NCBI GenBank assembly: GCA_035527455.1 | Contig: DATLAN010000152.1 | Span: forward strand, 1-19,436 | DNA from: DATLAN01 sp035527455 | GTDB lineage: Bacteria; Planctomycetota; Planctomycetia; Pirellulales; Thermoguttaceae | Direction: 5' to 3' | DNA: 19,436 nucleotides | Shown here: piece after piece, positions 1-8,925 of the stretch | How the letters are laid out: each line of letters opens with the position of its first letter | Numbering within the stretch: position 1 is the first letter of the stretch | Position numbers and translations under genes: made by a program | Notes under the pieces: generated by a model | The model's database searches: none | The model's input: the letters and a program-made list of their open reading frames with translations, nothing else | What the model was told of the DNA's origin: nothing

Positions 1-1290
1 GAGTCGATCCTCAGCTTCTACTGCTACGCCGATTACACCCAGGCGCCCTCCGGTGGAGTGAAGCTGGCGCCGAACCTGTGTGCTTGGGTGGCCCCGATCC
101 GCTACTGCCGGTTCCATCGCATCGGGCACCCGGACTGTCCTTCGCGGCGTCAACTCGAGGAACTCATGGACGGCTGGGGGGCGGCCGTCGAAAAGATCGC
201 ATATCGCACCTACAACTACAACCTGGCCGAGTGCGTGGTGCCCTTCTCGATGATCTCGGTCTGGAGCCACGACATCCCGTACCTGAAGCGGCAGGGCTGC
301 ATCGGGATCAACCTGGAGACGCTCGCCAACTGGCAGATCTACGGCCCGCACATCTACCTGAGCATCCGGCTGGCCTACGACCCGGAGGCCGACGCCGAGG
401 CGATCATGGACGACTACTACCTGAAGTTCTACGGACCGAAGGCCGGGCCGATCATGAAGGAATATTGGACGGCCGTCGATCGGGCGTTCGTCGAGTTGCC
501 CTCCCACGCCGGCAGCTTCTTCGCCGTACACCTGGTCTATACGCCCGAGTTCCTCGAGCAGTGCCAAGACCTGATCGATCGGGCGGCCGCCGCGGCCGGA
601 TCGGACGAAGCGTACGCCGCCCGGGTGCAGATGGCGGCCGAGGGGCTCCGCAACGCCGAGGAGTACGCGGCCCTTCGCCGGGCGATCAACCGGGGCGATT
701 TCGCCGCGGCCGGCCGCGTCTACGAGCGGCTCCTGGCCCGCAGCGAAAAACACCAGGAAACGAAGCTGGGCAATCACTACACGGTCGGTTATCTGCAGCG
801 ATTCGTGGGCCGCTACGTCGAGGCGGGCGCGGCGGCCACGGCCTCGCCCAACAAGCTGGTGAGCGTGTTGCCCGACGTGTGGCGGCTCGAGTACGACGAG
901 GCGGACGAGGGCGTCGCCAAGGGCTATCATCAGGCCGATTTCGACGACTCGACATGGCGCGGCGTGGAGACCTACGGCCGCCCGCTCGATGCCCAGGGGC
1001 TGCCCGACCGCCAGACGATCATGTGGTATCGCACGACCTTTTCATGCCCGGAGAAGGTCCGCCGGCCGGTGCTGTTCTTCACCGAAGTCGACGGCGACGC
1101 CACGGTCTACGTCAACGGCAAGCCGGTCGGCGGCAGCGAGAAGAAGCGGGTGCCGTTCGAGGTCGATCTTTCCAGTGCACTCGTATCGGGCGAGAACGTG
1201 GTGGCCGTTCGCGTCGACCACTCGACCATCACCGAGCTGTTCCTCGGCGGCATCATCCGGCCGGTGTTGCTGATCGAGAAGGGAAGTTGA
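1..1290 (+). CDS. DUF4838 domain protein, C-terminal part (5' end outside window)
   Basis: The frame is open from base 1, so the gene begins upstream; the GTG at 58 is an internal valine, not a start. The visible 429 residues match the C-terminal half of DUF4838 proteins, a family associated with glycoside hydrolases and common in Planctomycetota and Bacteroidota. Visible marks are the aromatic-rich stretch YRTYNYNLAECVVP, then W-SHDIPYLKRQGCIGIN, YDPEADAEAIMDDYYLKFYG, and a final segment of about 130 residues (from HQADFDDSTWRGVE through DGDATVYVNGKPVGG) that looks like a galactose-binding jelly-roll as in family-2 glycoside hydrolases. It probably acts on complex polysaccharide outside the cytoplasm, but the export signal would be upstream and is not seen. 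Substrate unknown. The gene stops in TGA shortly before a large palindrome. Confidence 0.8.
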   Translation, partial: ESILSFYCYADYTQAPSGGVKLAPNLCAWVAPIRYCRFHRIGHPDCPSRRQLEELMDGWGAAVEKIAYRTYNYNLAECVVPFSMISVWSHDIPYLKRQGCIGINLETLANWQIYGPHIYLSIRLAYDPEADAEAIMDDYYLKFYGPKAGPIMKEYWTAVDRAFVELPSHAGSFFAVHLVYTPEFLEQCQDLIDRAAAAAGSDEAYAARVQMAAEGLRNAEEYAALRRAINRGDFAAAGRVYERLLARSEKHQETKLGNHYTVGYLQRFVGRYVEAGAAATASPNKLVSVLPDVWRLEYDEADEGVAKGYHQADFDDSTWRGVETYGRPLDAQGLPDRQTIMWYRTTFSCPEKVRRPVLFFTEVDGDATVYVNGKPVGGSEKKRVPFEVDLSSALVSGENVVAVRVDHSTITELFLGGIIRPVLLIEKGS

Positions 1291-1325
1291 GTCCGCAGCG
1301 CGGAATTGCAGAACGTCGACGTTTA

Positions 1326-1406
1326 GTTTAGCGGGCGGGCTTGCCCGCCGTTGCTTCGACAGAGAAACGGCGCTTGAGCAACGGCGGGCAAGCCCGCCCG
1401 CTAAAC
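1326..1406. repeat. Large nested palindrome, 30-bp arms
   Basis: The arms at 1326-1355 and 1377-1406 are perfect reverse complements around a 21-base spacer. Each arm is itself a small palindrome (GGCGGGC-TT-GCCCGCC), so the element can fold as one long stem or as two short hairpins. It lies between the DUF4838 gene and the convergent nucleotidyltransferase gene. No T-tract follows, so it need not be a classical terminator. The architecture resembles the element at 3589-3650, which points to a dispersed repeat family of REP type. This is inference from two examples only. Confidence 0.85.
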
Positions 1407-1488
1407 ACAATACACTGAAGCGGAACCAACTCGTTCTCGGACAAACATGTTACCCCGAACGCCCGGAAAACAATCCTCCGCCACAGCA

Positions 1489-2058
1489 TTACGGCGCGTC
1501 GAGACTCCGTCGCAGTTGTTGCAGATGCCGAAGCGTCTCGGTGTCTTCTCGCAATTCGCACAGGCGAAGGAGTTGCTCGTCGATGTAGGTCCAATCCAAT
1601 CCCGTTCGCTGGCGCGCGAGAATCCCTTCCACGGCCACCCAATCCTGTTGCCGTCCCGCGAAAACCTTTAATATGACGAGATCCTCGGCAGAACAGGTCG
1701 CCAGCGATACTCCCGGAGCGAAAGCGAACGGTGTCGCCCGCTCGATGAGTCGTTCTTCGAACGGGATCGCGGCCAAGGCGACGTCGATGGGAATCCCGTT
1801 GGCGGCGTGGACCAGCAGCACGCGATTCTCCAGAGCGAATTGCCGGGCGTCATGGATTCGGGCCTCGAACTGGGCGAGAATCGCATCGACGTACCGGGCC
1901 TCGTCGCCGAAACCCGTCAACAGGCTGACGTCGACGTCTCGCGTTCCACGCGGTTCTCCCCAGCGTATGGCCGCCAGACCGCCGATAATGCAGTGGCGCC
2001 AGTTGCGATCCCGGCAGAAGTGCTGAAACTCAAGGGCCGCTTCGAACAGGACATTCAT
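1489..2058 (-). CDS. AbiEii-like nucleotidyltransferase family protein
   Basis: A 189-residue protein. Its N-terminal half carries the nucleotidyltransferase signature: CIIGGLAAIRWGEPRGTRDVD gives the GG helix-turn followed by the DxD-type metal ligands (here DVDVS). A downstream segment IPIDVALAAIPFEERLIERA and a helical C-terminus rich in Leu and Arg follow. This matches the pol-beta-fold group annotated as nucleotidyl transferase AbiEii/AbiGii-like, whose members transfer nucleotides to tRNA or proteins as toxins or regulators. The ATG at 2058 was chosen because it overlaps the upstream gene's TGA in ATGA (2055-2058), which implies translational coupling; a longer in-frame opening to 2247 only runs through the neighbour in another frame. 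Family fold is well supported; target and role as a toxin are not shown. Confidence 0.8.
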   Translation of the reverse strand: MNVLFEAALEFQHFCRDRNWRHCIIGGLAAIRWGEPRGTRDVDVSLLTGFGDEARYVDAILAQFEARIHDARQFALENRVLLVHAANGIPIDVALAAIPFEERLIERATPFAFAPGVSLATCSAEDLVILKVFAGRQQDWVAVEGILARQRTGLDWTYIDEQLLRLCELREDTETLRHLQQLRRSLDAP

Positions 2059-2282
2059 TTCCGCAGCTTCCCGAAGAGGCGTTGCTGCTCGACCAGCCCG
2101 CTGGTCGTGCGGGGGCTGCCGTGCCGACAGGCCAGTTCCAGCATGGCATCGATGGCGTCGACGTGGTCCTCGTACTTCAGCAGCGCGAGTTCCCGGCGGC
2201 GGATTTCCTCCAGCTTCGGCCCCGCTTTGGCCCAGGTTTCGACCCAAGCGCGGGTCGCGTCTTGATCGGAATCTGGCATCAT
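2055..2282 (-). CDS. Small helical partner protein of the nucleotidyltransferase
   Basis: A 75-residue protein starting with two consecutive ATG codons (2282 and 2279). GGGAGG lies 4 bases before the first and 7 before the second, so the second ATG is the better-spaced start. The sequence is charged and largely helical, with WVETWAKAGPKLEEIRRREL near the N-terminus and SGLVEQQRLFGKLRK at the C-terminus. No named domain is recognised. The stop overlaps the start of the nucleotidyltransferase by 4 bases, so the two are made together, in the gene order typical of antitoxin before toxin. A regulatory or neutralising role is inferred from this layout only. Confidence 0.75.
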   Translation of the reverse strand: MMPDSDQDATRAWVETWAKAGPKLEEIRRRELALLKYEDHVDAIDAMLELACRHGSPRTTSGLVEQQRLFGKLRK

Positions 2283-2374
2283 CGAACCTCCCTCGCGTCG
2301 GCTTGCCGACTAATAGGATTCTTCAGTGATTTCCGTGGTTCAATTCCCAATCCTTTGAAGCTGAGGGCACCGAC

Positions 2375-2443
2375 GAGTACGGGTTCCTCTTCTCTGATTC
2401 CACGTCTTCGAGCGACGTGAACAGAGAAGAGGACCCCGTACTC
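2375..2443. repeat. Long imperfect inverted repeat with an inner hairpin
   Basis: Arms 2375-2396 and 2422-2443 (22 bp) are reverse complements with one mismatch. Inside them CACGTC (2401-2406) and GACGTG (2414-2419) form a second stem around TTCGAGC, so nearly the whole 69 bases can fold into one extended hairpin. It sits in the 369-bp gap between two divergently transcribed genes (starts at 2282 and 2652), where promoters for both must lie. No T-tract follows on either strand. It could be an operator, an attenuating leader of either transcript, or a dispersed repeat. No other feature is evident in this gap. Confidence 0.75.
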
Positions 2444-2651
2444 TTCCGGCAATTGAATCCCCTGTTTCCCCGGCAGCCACGAAATTGCCCGACGAACTAC
2501 TAATAGAAGTCTAACGCCGAACACGGGAACGTGCAATTCCTTCTTCCATGGCCAGTACATTCGCTTCTCCCGCATCCCCTGCTTGACCGGCCCGGCTCGA
2601 GCCGACTACAATCGGGGAACAGCATCTCTCACGCGGAGGATTCTGCCCGAC

Positions 2652-3587
2652 ATGCGTTTGTTGATCGAGTGCCCCCAGTGCGGACGTCAGTACGACGCGA
2701 CCGGAAAAAAGGTCGGCGGGCGGTTCCGCTGCCATTGCGGCGAGGCGGTGACCGTCCAACAGCCTCACGGCCGCGACGCCGCCGTGGTCCGGTGCTCTTC
2801 GTGCGGGGCCCCGCGGATCGAGGGGAGCCGGAACTGCCGTTTCTGCGAGGCCGATTTCACCCTCCATGAACGCGATCTGCACACCGTCTGCCCACGGTGC
2901 CTCGCCCGAGTGAGCGATCGGGCCAGTTTCTGCCATCACTGCGGCGTCCACCTCGTGCCGGAGATGGTCGCCGGAGACGATACCCCGCTGACCTGCCCGG
3001 CTTGCGGCCAACCGTACCGACTGACCAGCCGCCGGATCGGCGAAGTGGCCGTGCTGGAGTGCGACCGTTGCGCGGGCTTCTGGCTGGGCAACAACGCCTT
3101 CGATCGTCTGACCGAGCGGGCCGCCGCCGACACGCTGGGCACCGACGCTTACTTCAAGCCGAGGCCGCAATGCGCGACGCCTCCTCCCTTGCCTGAAGGG
3201 CCGCTGCCGCCCGAACTGTCGGAAGACGCAACCTCGGCCGCCTCAGGCCGGACGTGGCGTTATCGCCGCTGTGTCCGCTGCGACCAGTTGATGCACCGCC
3301 ACCACTACGGCAAGGACAGCGGCGTGATCGTCGACGTCTGCAAGGCCCACGGCGTCTGGTTCGATTCCGACGAGTTGGCCCGCATTCTGGCCTACATCCG
3401 CCGCGGCGGAGAATCCGAGGCGAAGTCGGAGTCGGCCGTCAACGCCGCCCACGCAGAAGCGGCCGGAGGTCCCCCGCCGCTTCCCGCGACGTCCAGGGCC
3501 TCGTTGCACGACGGCGACCAGCCCCGCAGCGAAGGGTCGTTTCTGGACTTGTTCGGCGATTTTTTCCACGTGCTCTTCGGAGGCTGA
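2652..3587 (+). CDS. Multi-zinc-ribbon protein with two TFIIB-type zinc fingers
   Basis: A 311-residue soluble protein built from successive CxxC knuckles. The N-terminal CPQCG (residues 7-11) pairs with CHCG. Next are double-zinc-ribbon-like pairs CSSCG/CRFC and CPRC/CHHCG. Then come two zf-TFIIB-like modules: CPACG with CDRCAGFWLGNNAFDRL, and CVRCD with CKAHGVWFDSDELARIL. In the zf-TFIIB family the pattern of a C-x2-C followed by a second pair and a G-[FV]-W-[FL]-D/N-x-x-EL helix is diagnostic. The C-terminal tail is low complexity (Ala, Pro, Ser) and ends FLDLFGDFFHVLFGG. The ATG at 2652 is preceded by GGAGGA about ten bases upstream; an upstream ATG in frame at 2583 lacks a ribosome site and adds no conserved residues. 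Function unknown; zinc binding is the safe statement. Confidence 0.85.
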   Translation: MRLLIECPQCGRQYDATGKKVGGRFRCHCGEAVTVQQPHGRDAAVVRCSSCGAPRIEGSRNCRFCEADFTLHERDLHTVCPRCLARVSDRASFCHHCGVHLVPEMVAGDDTPLTCPACGQPYRLTSRRIGEVAVLECDRCAGFWLGNNAFDRLTERAAADTLGTDAYFKPRPQCATPPPLPEGPLPPELSEDATSAASGRTWRYRRCVRCDQLMHRHHYGKDSGVIVDVCKAHGVWFDSDELARILAYIRRGGESEAKSESAVNAAHAEAAGGPPPLPATSRASLHDGDQPRSEGSFLDLFGDFFHVLFGG

Positions 3588-3588
3588 T

Positions 3589-3642
3589 AAAAGTAGCCAT
3601 CTCGCTCCGCGAGATGTGGCTTCGTCTCGCGGAGCGAGACGG

Positions 3643-3650
<8 letters not shown>
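3589..3650. terminator. Nested palindrome serving as probable bidirectional terminator
   Basis: 26-bp arms at 3589-3614 and 3625-3650 pair with a single mismatch across a 10-base loop. They are flanked by AAAA on the left and a run of eight T on the right, so transcripts from both convergent genes would end in a strong stem followed by U. Each arm is also palindromic on its own (TCTCGC-TCC-GCGAGA). The helicase stop codon (TAG, 3643-3645) lies inside the right arm, so the element overlaps coding sequence. Confidence 0.85.
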
Positions 3651-5631
<1,981 letters not shown>

Positions 5632-5799
5632 GTGCGAATCCTTGCGGGCAGCCGAAGCCAGCCAGCCCATTCCATCTATTCAGGGCGTGCCTTTACACCC
5701 ATTGTATCGGGTGCCGCCACTTCGTTCGAAGACAACCGATGTTAGAAAGCCGTCGCGGAATCGGAAAGGGGGGCGGCGCAGCCGTACGACACGGCGATC

Positions 5800-5829
5800 T
5801 TGACGCCTTTCAGCCGGCGGCCTTATACT
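5800..5829 (+). promoter_or_regulatory. Sigma-70-type promoter upstream of the TPR/RluA operon
   Basis: TTGACG (5800-5805) and TATACT (5824-5829) are separated by 18 bases, close to the housekeeping consensus, in the roughly 320-bp gap between the divergent helicase and TPR genes. Transcription would start near 5836, leaving about 110 bases of leader before the ATG at 5949. I see nothing else in the gap beyond a weak minus-strand TACAAT (5701-5706) that might serve the helicase gene. Confidence 0.6.
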
Positions 5830-5948
5830 TCACTTGTGTAGACGTAGTGATATGCTGAAGCATAACCTACCCGCTACCCACTGAATCTTATCGCGCGAGA
5901 TGCCCTCGGGCTGACTAAAGGTGTCCCCTCGAAAAAAGGTCGCCAGAC

Positions 5949-6806
5949 ATGAAAAGCGAGCGACGTCACGAACTGGAAAAGAACGAACTGGCCAATTGGA
6001 TGGCGAAATCCATCGAAGGCATCAAACCCTACACGAACTGGATCCTGGGAACCATCCTGCTGGCAACGCTGGCGACCGCGTCCTACGCGTGGTGGTCCGG
6101 ACGCTCGGGAACAAAAACCGAAGAGGCGTGGGCCCTCTACTACCAGGCGCTGGACAATAAGGACCCGGAAGAACTGGACGCCGTCGGCGATAAGTACCCG
6201 AACCACGAGGCGGCGTACTGGGCCACGATTGCGTCGGCCGATTGCCTCCGCGACCAAGGATGCGACGAACTCTTTCGCGACAAGGCAGTCGCCGGCGAAA
6301 AACTCACCGAAGCAGTCGAGCGGTATATGAAGGTCCTCGGCGACGAGGATTGCGAGGACCCCATGCTCCTGCAGCGTGCCACGTTCGGCCTGGCCCGAGC
6401 ACTGGAATCGCAGACCGAGCTGGAACGGGCAAGGCAGCGCTACCAGGAAGTCTACACAAAATGGCCAGACGGACCGTTCGCCGCCGCAGCCAAGCACCGA
6501 TACGAGGAGTTGGGCAAGGACTCCACAAGATTGGATTACGACCGTTTCGCCAAGTGGGGACCGCCGAAATCGAGCTATTCCGACGAACCGGGTACTCCCG
6601 GCATCCGCCCTGACGTCAGTGATCCGAACATCCTTTCCTCCGATCCGAATCTGCTCTCGCCCGGTCGGTTCGTTCCGCCTCTCGATCCGAGGGATGACGG
6701 AAGTCTGCCCGTGCCGCGGATCAGCCCCGAGGGCATTCCCGAACCGGCGATTCTCGATCCGGTGCTCCCGGATCCGACGTCGCCGACAACCGAACCGAAG
6801 GACTAG
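5949..6806 (+). CDS. Membrane-anchored TPR-like protein
   Basis: A 285-residue protein. Residues 1-28 are charged and cytoplasmic-looking. A single hydrophobic helix follows at about 31-50 (WILGTILLATLATASYAWW). Helical pairs of tetratricopeptide type come next, including EAWALYYQAL, HEAAYWATIASADCL and ATFGLARALESQTELERARQ with YQEVYTKWPDGPFAAAAKHR. The last 75 residues are Pro/Asp/Ser-rich and disordered-looking. The overall plan, short N-terminus, one membrane helix and TPRs outside, is like YfgM/BamD-type scaffolds, but no specific relation is claimed. An imperfect purine-rich AAAAAAGG lies about 9 bases before the ATG. It is followed after 40 bases by the pseudouridine synthase gene, probably in one transcript. 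Confidence 0.8.
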   Translation: MKSERRHELEKNELANWMAKSIEGIKPYTNWILGTILLATLATASYAWWSGRSGTKTEEAWALYYQALDNKDPEELDAVGDKYPNHEAAYWATIASADCLRDQGCDELFRDKAVAGEKLTEAVERYMKVLGDEDCEDPMLLQRATFGLARALESQTELERARQRYQEVYTKWPDGPFAAAAKHRYEELGKDSTRLDYDRFAKWGPPKSSYSDEPGTPGIRPDVSDPNILSSDPNLLSPGRFVPPLDPRDDGSLPVPRISPEGIPEPAILDPVLPDPTSPTTEPKD

Positions 6807-6846
6807 CGGGCAACCCGTCTGCCGCGTTTCGATATTCGCTTCTGTC

Positions 6847-7839
6847 ATGTCGCGCCCGCCACTTTCCGCTGAACCGGTCGAGTTGGTGGTCGAAGAGTCC
6901 GAAGCAGGCCGGCGCTTGGACGCGTTTCTGGCACACCACTTCACCGACTACAGTCGCGTGCATCTCCGCCGGGTGATCACTGCCGGCGGAGTGAAGGTCG
7001 ACGGCAACGGCGGAAAACCGGCCTATCGGTTGAAGGCCGGGCAACGCGTGACGATCGTCTTGCCGGAGATCCCTCGCGAGGCTCCAAAGCCGGAGAACAT
7101 CCCCCTGGATGTCCTGTATCAGGACGACCACCTGGCGGTAATCAATAAGCCACCGGGAATGGTGGTTCACCCCGCACGGGGGCACTGGTCCGGCACGCTG
7201 GCCGGGGCACTGCAATATCATTTCGGTTCGGGACTCAGTGCCACCGGCGGTCCGACCAGACCGGGCATCGTCCACCGGCTGGATCGGGACACCAGCGGCG
7301 CGATTCTCGTGGCCAGGCATGACCAGGCCCACGCCAAGCTGGCTGCACAGTTCCAGAATCGTTCGATCGAGAAGGAGTATTTTGCCCTGGTGCTCCGCTC
7401 TCCGGACCGCGACCGCGACGTCATCAACCGGCGGATCGGCGTTCATCCCCACCAGCGCGACAAGATGGCCATCCGCCACGACGATTCGATCAGTCGGCCC
7501 GCGGAGACCTTTTACGAGGTGGTCGAACGGTTCGACGGGTTTGCGGCGATGAAGCTCTATCCGAAGACGGGCCGCACGCATCAGATCCGCGTGCATCTGA
7601 GCCACATCGGCTGTCCGGTCCTCTGCGATCGCCAATACGGGGGCCGCTCGCAGATCACCCGCGGCGAAATCCGCCGCGATCCGGCCGACGCGCTGGTACT
7701 GCTCGCCCGTCAGGCATTGCACGCCTCGCGACTGAGGTTCCTCCACCCGGCCACGGGCGAATCCCTTCAGGTCGAGGCCCCCCTTCCGGACGACATGGCA
7801 ACGGTGTTGAGCGAATTGCGAGAGTACCGCAGCCCATAG
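6847..7839 (+). CDS. RluA-family 23S rRNA/tRNA pseudouridine synthase
   Basis: A 330-residue protein that isomerises uridine to pseudouridine in RNA, most likely in 23S rRNA. An S4 RNA-binding domain spans about residues 18-75 (RRLDAFLAHHF...VHLRRVITAGGVKVDG). The catalytic domain starts near 88 (VLYQDDHLAVINKPPGMVVHP). The active-site motif is GIVHRLDRDTSG with catalytic Asp at about 146. The later motif KTGRTHQIRVHLSHIGCPV is also typical of the RluA/RluD group. Length and S4 domain fit the RluD-like subgroup. The ATG at 6847 was chosen because the S4 domain begins shortly after it; the frame stays open further upstream only through the preceding gene. No strong Shine-Dalgarno is visible, so coupling to the TPR gene is possible. 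Confidence 0.93.
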   Translation: MSRPPLSAEPVELVVEESEAGRRLDAFLAHHFTDYSRVHLRRVITAGGVKVDGNGGKPAYRLKAGQRVTIVLPEIPREAPKPENIPLDVLYQDDHLAVINKPPGMVVHPARGHWSGTLAGALQYHFGSGLSATGGPTRPGIVHRLDRDTSGAILVARHDQAHAKLAAQFQNRSIEKEYFALVLRSPDRDRDVINRRIGVHPHQRDKMAIRHDDSISRPAETFYEVVERFDGFAAMKLYPKTGRTHQIRVHLSHIGCPVLCDRQYGGRSQITRGEIRRDPADALVLLARQALHASRLRFLHPATGESLQVEAPLPDDMATVLSELREYRSP

Positions 7840-7962
7840 GGTGCAGCGCCGCTCCGGCGCGGGATGATCGCAATCCGGATCTTGCTGAAGGAGGCCGGTT
7901 GCAGAGTCGGGCGGTATTTGCAATACTTGTAATAGGAGTGGAAGGTTCCCCCGCAACGATCT

Positions 7963-8037
7963 CGGGGCGTGGCGCAGTCTGGATAGCGCGTTTGACTGGG
8001 GGTCAAAAGGTCGCTGGTTCGAATCCAGTCGCCCCGA
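7963..8037 (+). tRNA. tRNA-Pro (anticodon GGG)
   Basis: A 75-base cloverleaf. The acceptor stem CGGGGCG/CGCCCCG is perfect. The D-stem is GCGC/GCGC, the anticodon stem TTTGA/TCAAA with loop CTGGGGG (anticodon GGG, followed by G37), the variable loop AGGTC, and the T-arm GCTGG-TTCGAAT-CCAGT. The C1-G72 pair and G37 are characteristic of bacterial tRNA-Pro. The discriminator is A and CCA is not encoded (CAC follows), so the tail must be added enzymatically. Confidence 0.96.
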
Positions 8038-8042
8038 CACAT

Positions 8043-8086
8043 AAAGCCCGACGTAGCAACGAGTTACGTCGGGCTTTTCTTTTTTT
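8043..8086 (+). terminator. Rho-independent terminator of tRNA-Pro
   Basis: A perfect 13-bp stem (8043-8055 with 8065-8077) around a 9-base loop is followed by TTTCTTTTTT. It begins 5 bases after the mature tRNA end, so the tRNA transcript ends here. Confidence 0.93.
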
Positions 8087-8108
8087 CTCACAAGGGGGGA
8101 ATGGGTGC

Positions 8109-8250
8109 CGTGCTACCCCGGTGCTACCCGACCCGGTGCTACGGTCCGGTGCAAAGAGAAGCCCGGCTCAAACCGGGCTAGGGGGGCGGTGCTAGGTTTG
8201 AAAACAGGGCCCGGCACACTCGGAAAGATCGCCTAGCCGCGGTGCTAGGC
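8109..8250 (+). repeat. Cluster of short CGGTGCTA direct repeats with hairpins
   Basis: The octamer CGGTGCTA occurs at 8119, 8134, 8187 and 8240, with a 7-base variant CGTGCTA at 8109, all on the plus strand within 142 bases. Two perfect hairpins lie among them: AGCCCGG/CCGGGCT (8160-8179) and GCCTAGC/GCTAGGC (8231-8250), the second containing one of the octamers. The cluster directly follows a tRNA terminator and precedes an AT-richer gene pair. It could be binding sites for a recombinase or regulator, or the remains of an element end. No coding frame is convincing here. Confidence 0.55.
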
Positions 8251-8367
8251 TCACGGCGCCAAAAGGCCCCTTGGGTGGGGGGGTGGCTTGGGAAGGTATA
8301 ATTGTTTGTGTGGAGATGTGACAAGAGAAGTACTGGCGTGTTTGCCGATTTCGGTGTAAGAAAGAGA

Positions 8368-8396
8368 TTGACGCCGGGTTTGACGCCAACTATGCT
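8368..8396 (+). promoter_or_regulatory. Sigma-70-type promoter of the 8473-9352 gene pair
   Basis: TTGACG (8368-8373) and TATGCT (8391-8396) have an ideal 17-base spacing. The -35 lies in a direct repeat TTGACGCC (8368-8375 and again 8380-8387), so a protein binding that repeat would cover the promoter. Predicted start near 8403, with a leader of about 70 bases to the ATG at 8473. Confidence 0.6.
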
Positions 8397-8472
8397 CTTG
8401 TCTTGGTTCGGTTATTTCTCGCGAGATTCGCAGTGAGTTTCGGCCTTGGCTTCTAGACCTGAAGGAGACTCA

Positions 8473-8925
8473 ATGGTGCCCGCTGTCGCATCCAAGGTTG
8501 TCCAATTGCATTGGAACATGGATGGACTTGTGACCGTGACCCCCGAGGATGAAGATAGATTCAGCATCAAAGTGAGCCGTGTTATAGAGATCCTTCAGCA
8601 GGCAAAACGTCCCGACGACTTCAAACAACAATTCAATCTTCTTCTGCGCATTCTTGCGGGATGGCTAGCAGGCCAACCGGGCGTAGGAGAGGCTTTCGTG
8701 ACGTTGCGAGATGGCGCACTGGCGTTTGTTGTGGTCCGCAATTCGTGTAAATACGACGAACAATTTGAGGACGCCCTTTCTGAACTTGATTTTGATTGTG
8801 CCAATGATCCCGATCTCAATCTCATAAGGATGGACGCAATTGCCCTACCGCCCGCTTCTGCGAGCGCGCTGAGTTCGTTCCTTGATCCCGAGTTTAAGAT
8901 CGAGTACTGCGGTCATGTCGACTGA
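8473..8925 (+). CDS. Hypothetical protein, first gene of a two-gene accessory unit
   Basis: A 150-residue acidic soluble protein with no membrane segment. I do not recognise a named domain. The N-terminal third is beta-rich (VVQLHWNMDGLVTVTPEDED), the middle is helical (KQQFNLLLRILAGWLAG), and a strand pair (EAFVTLRDGALAFVVVRN) leads to a conserved-looking acidic segment YDEQFEDALSELDFD and NDPDLNLIRMDAIALPP. The ATG at 8473 follows AAGGAG by about 6 bases; an in-frame TTG at 8446 has no such site. Base composition is clearly less GC-rich than the flanking genes, which together with the adjacent tRNA suggests acquisition. Its last 11 bases overlap the start of the next gene, so the products are likely made together. 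Confidence 0.75.
   Translation: MVPAVASKVVQLHWNMDGLVTVTPEDEDRFSIKVSRVIEILQQAKRPDDFKQQFNLLLRILAGWLAGQPGVGEAFVTLRDGALAFVVVRNSCKYDEQFEDALSELDFDCANDPDLNLIRMDAIALPPASASALSSFLDPEFKIEYCGHVD

Noticed and set aside
2279..2575. Minus-strand open frame of 98 codons upstream of the nucleotidyltransferase pair
   Set aside because: It runs through the 69-base hairpin, has no family features, and its end touches the start of the 75-aa gene; the hairpin explains its symmetry better.
6721..8091. Minus-strand open frame of 456 codons
   Set aside because: It is antisense to the pseudouridine synthase gene and runs across tRNA-Pro and its terminator.
8109..8250. CRISPR array from the short repeats
   Set aside because: Repeats are only 8 bases, irregularly spaced and without unique spacers or cas genes.
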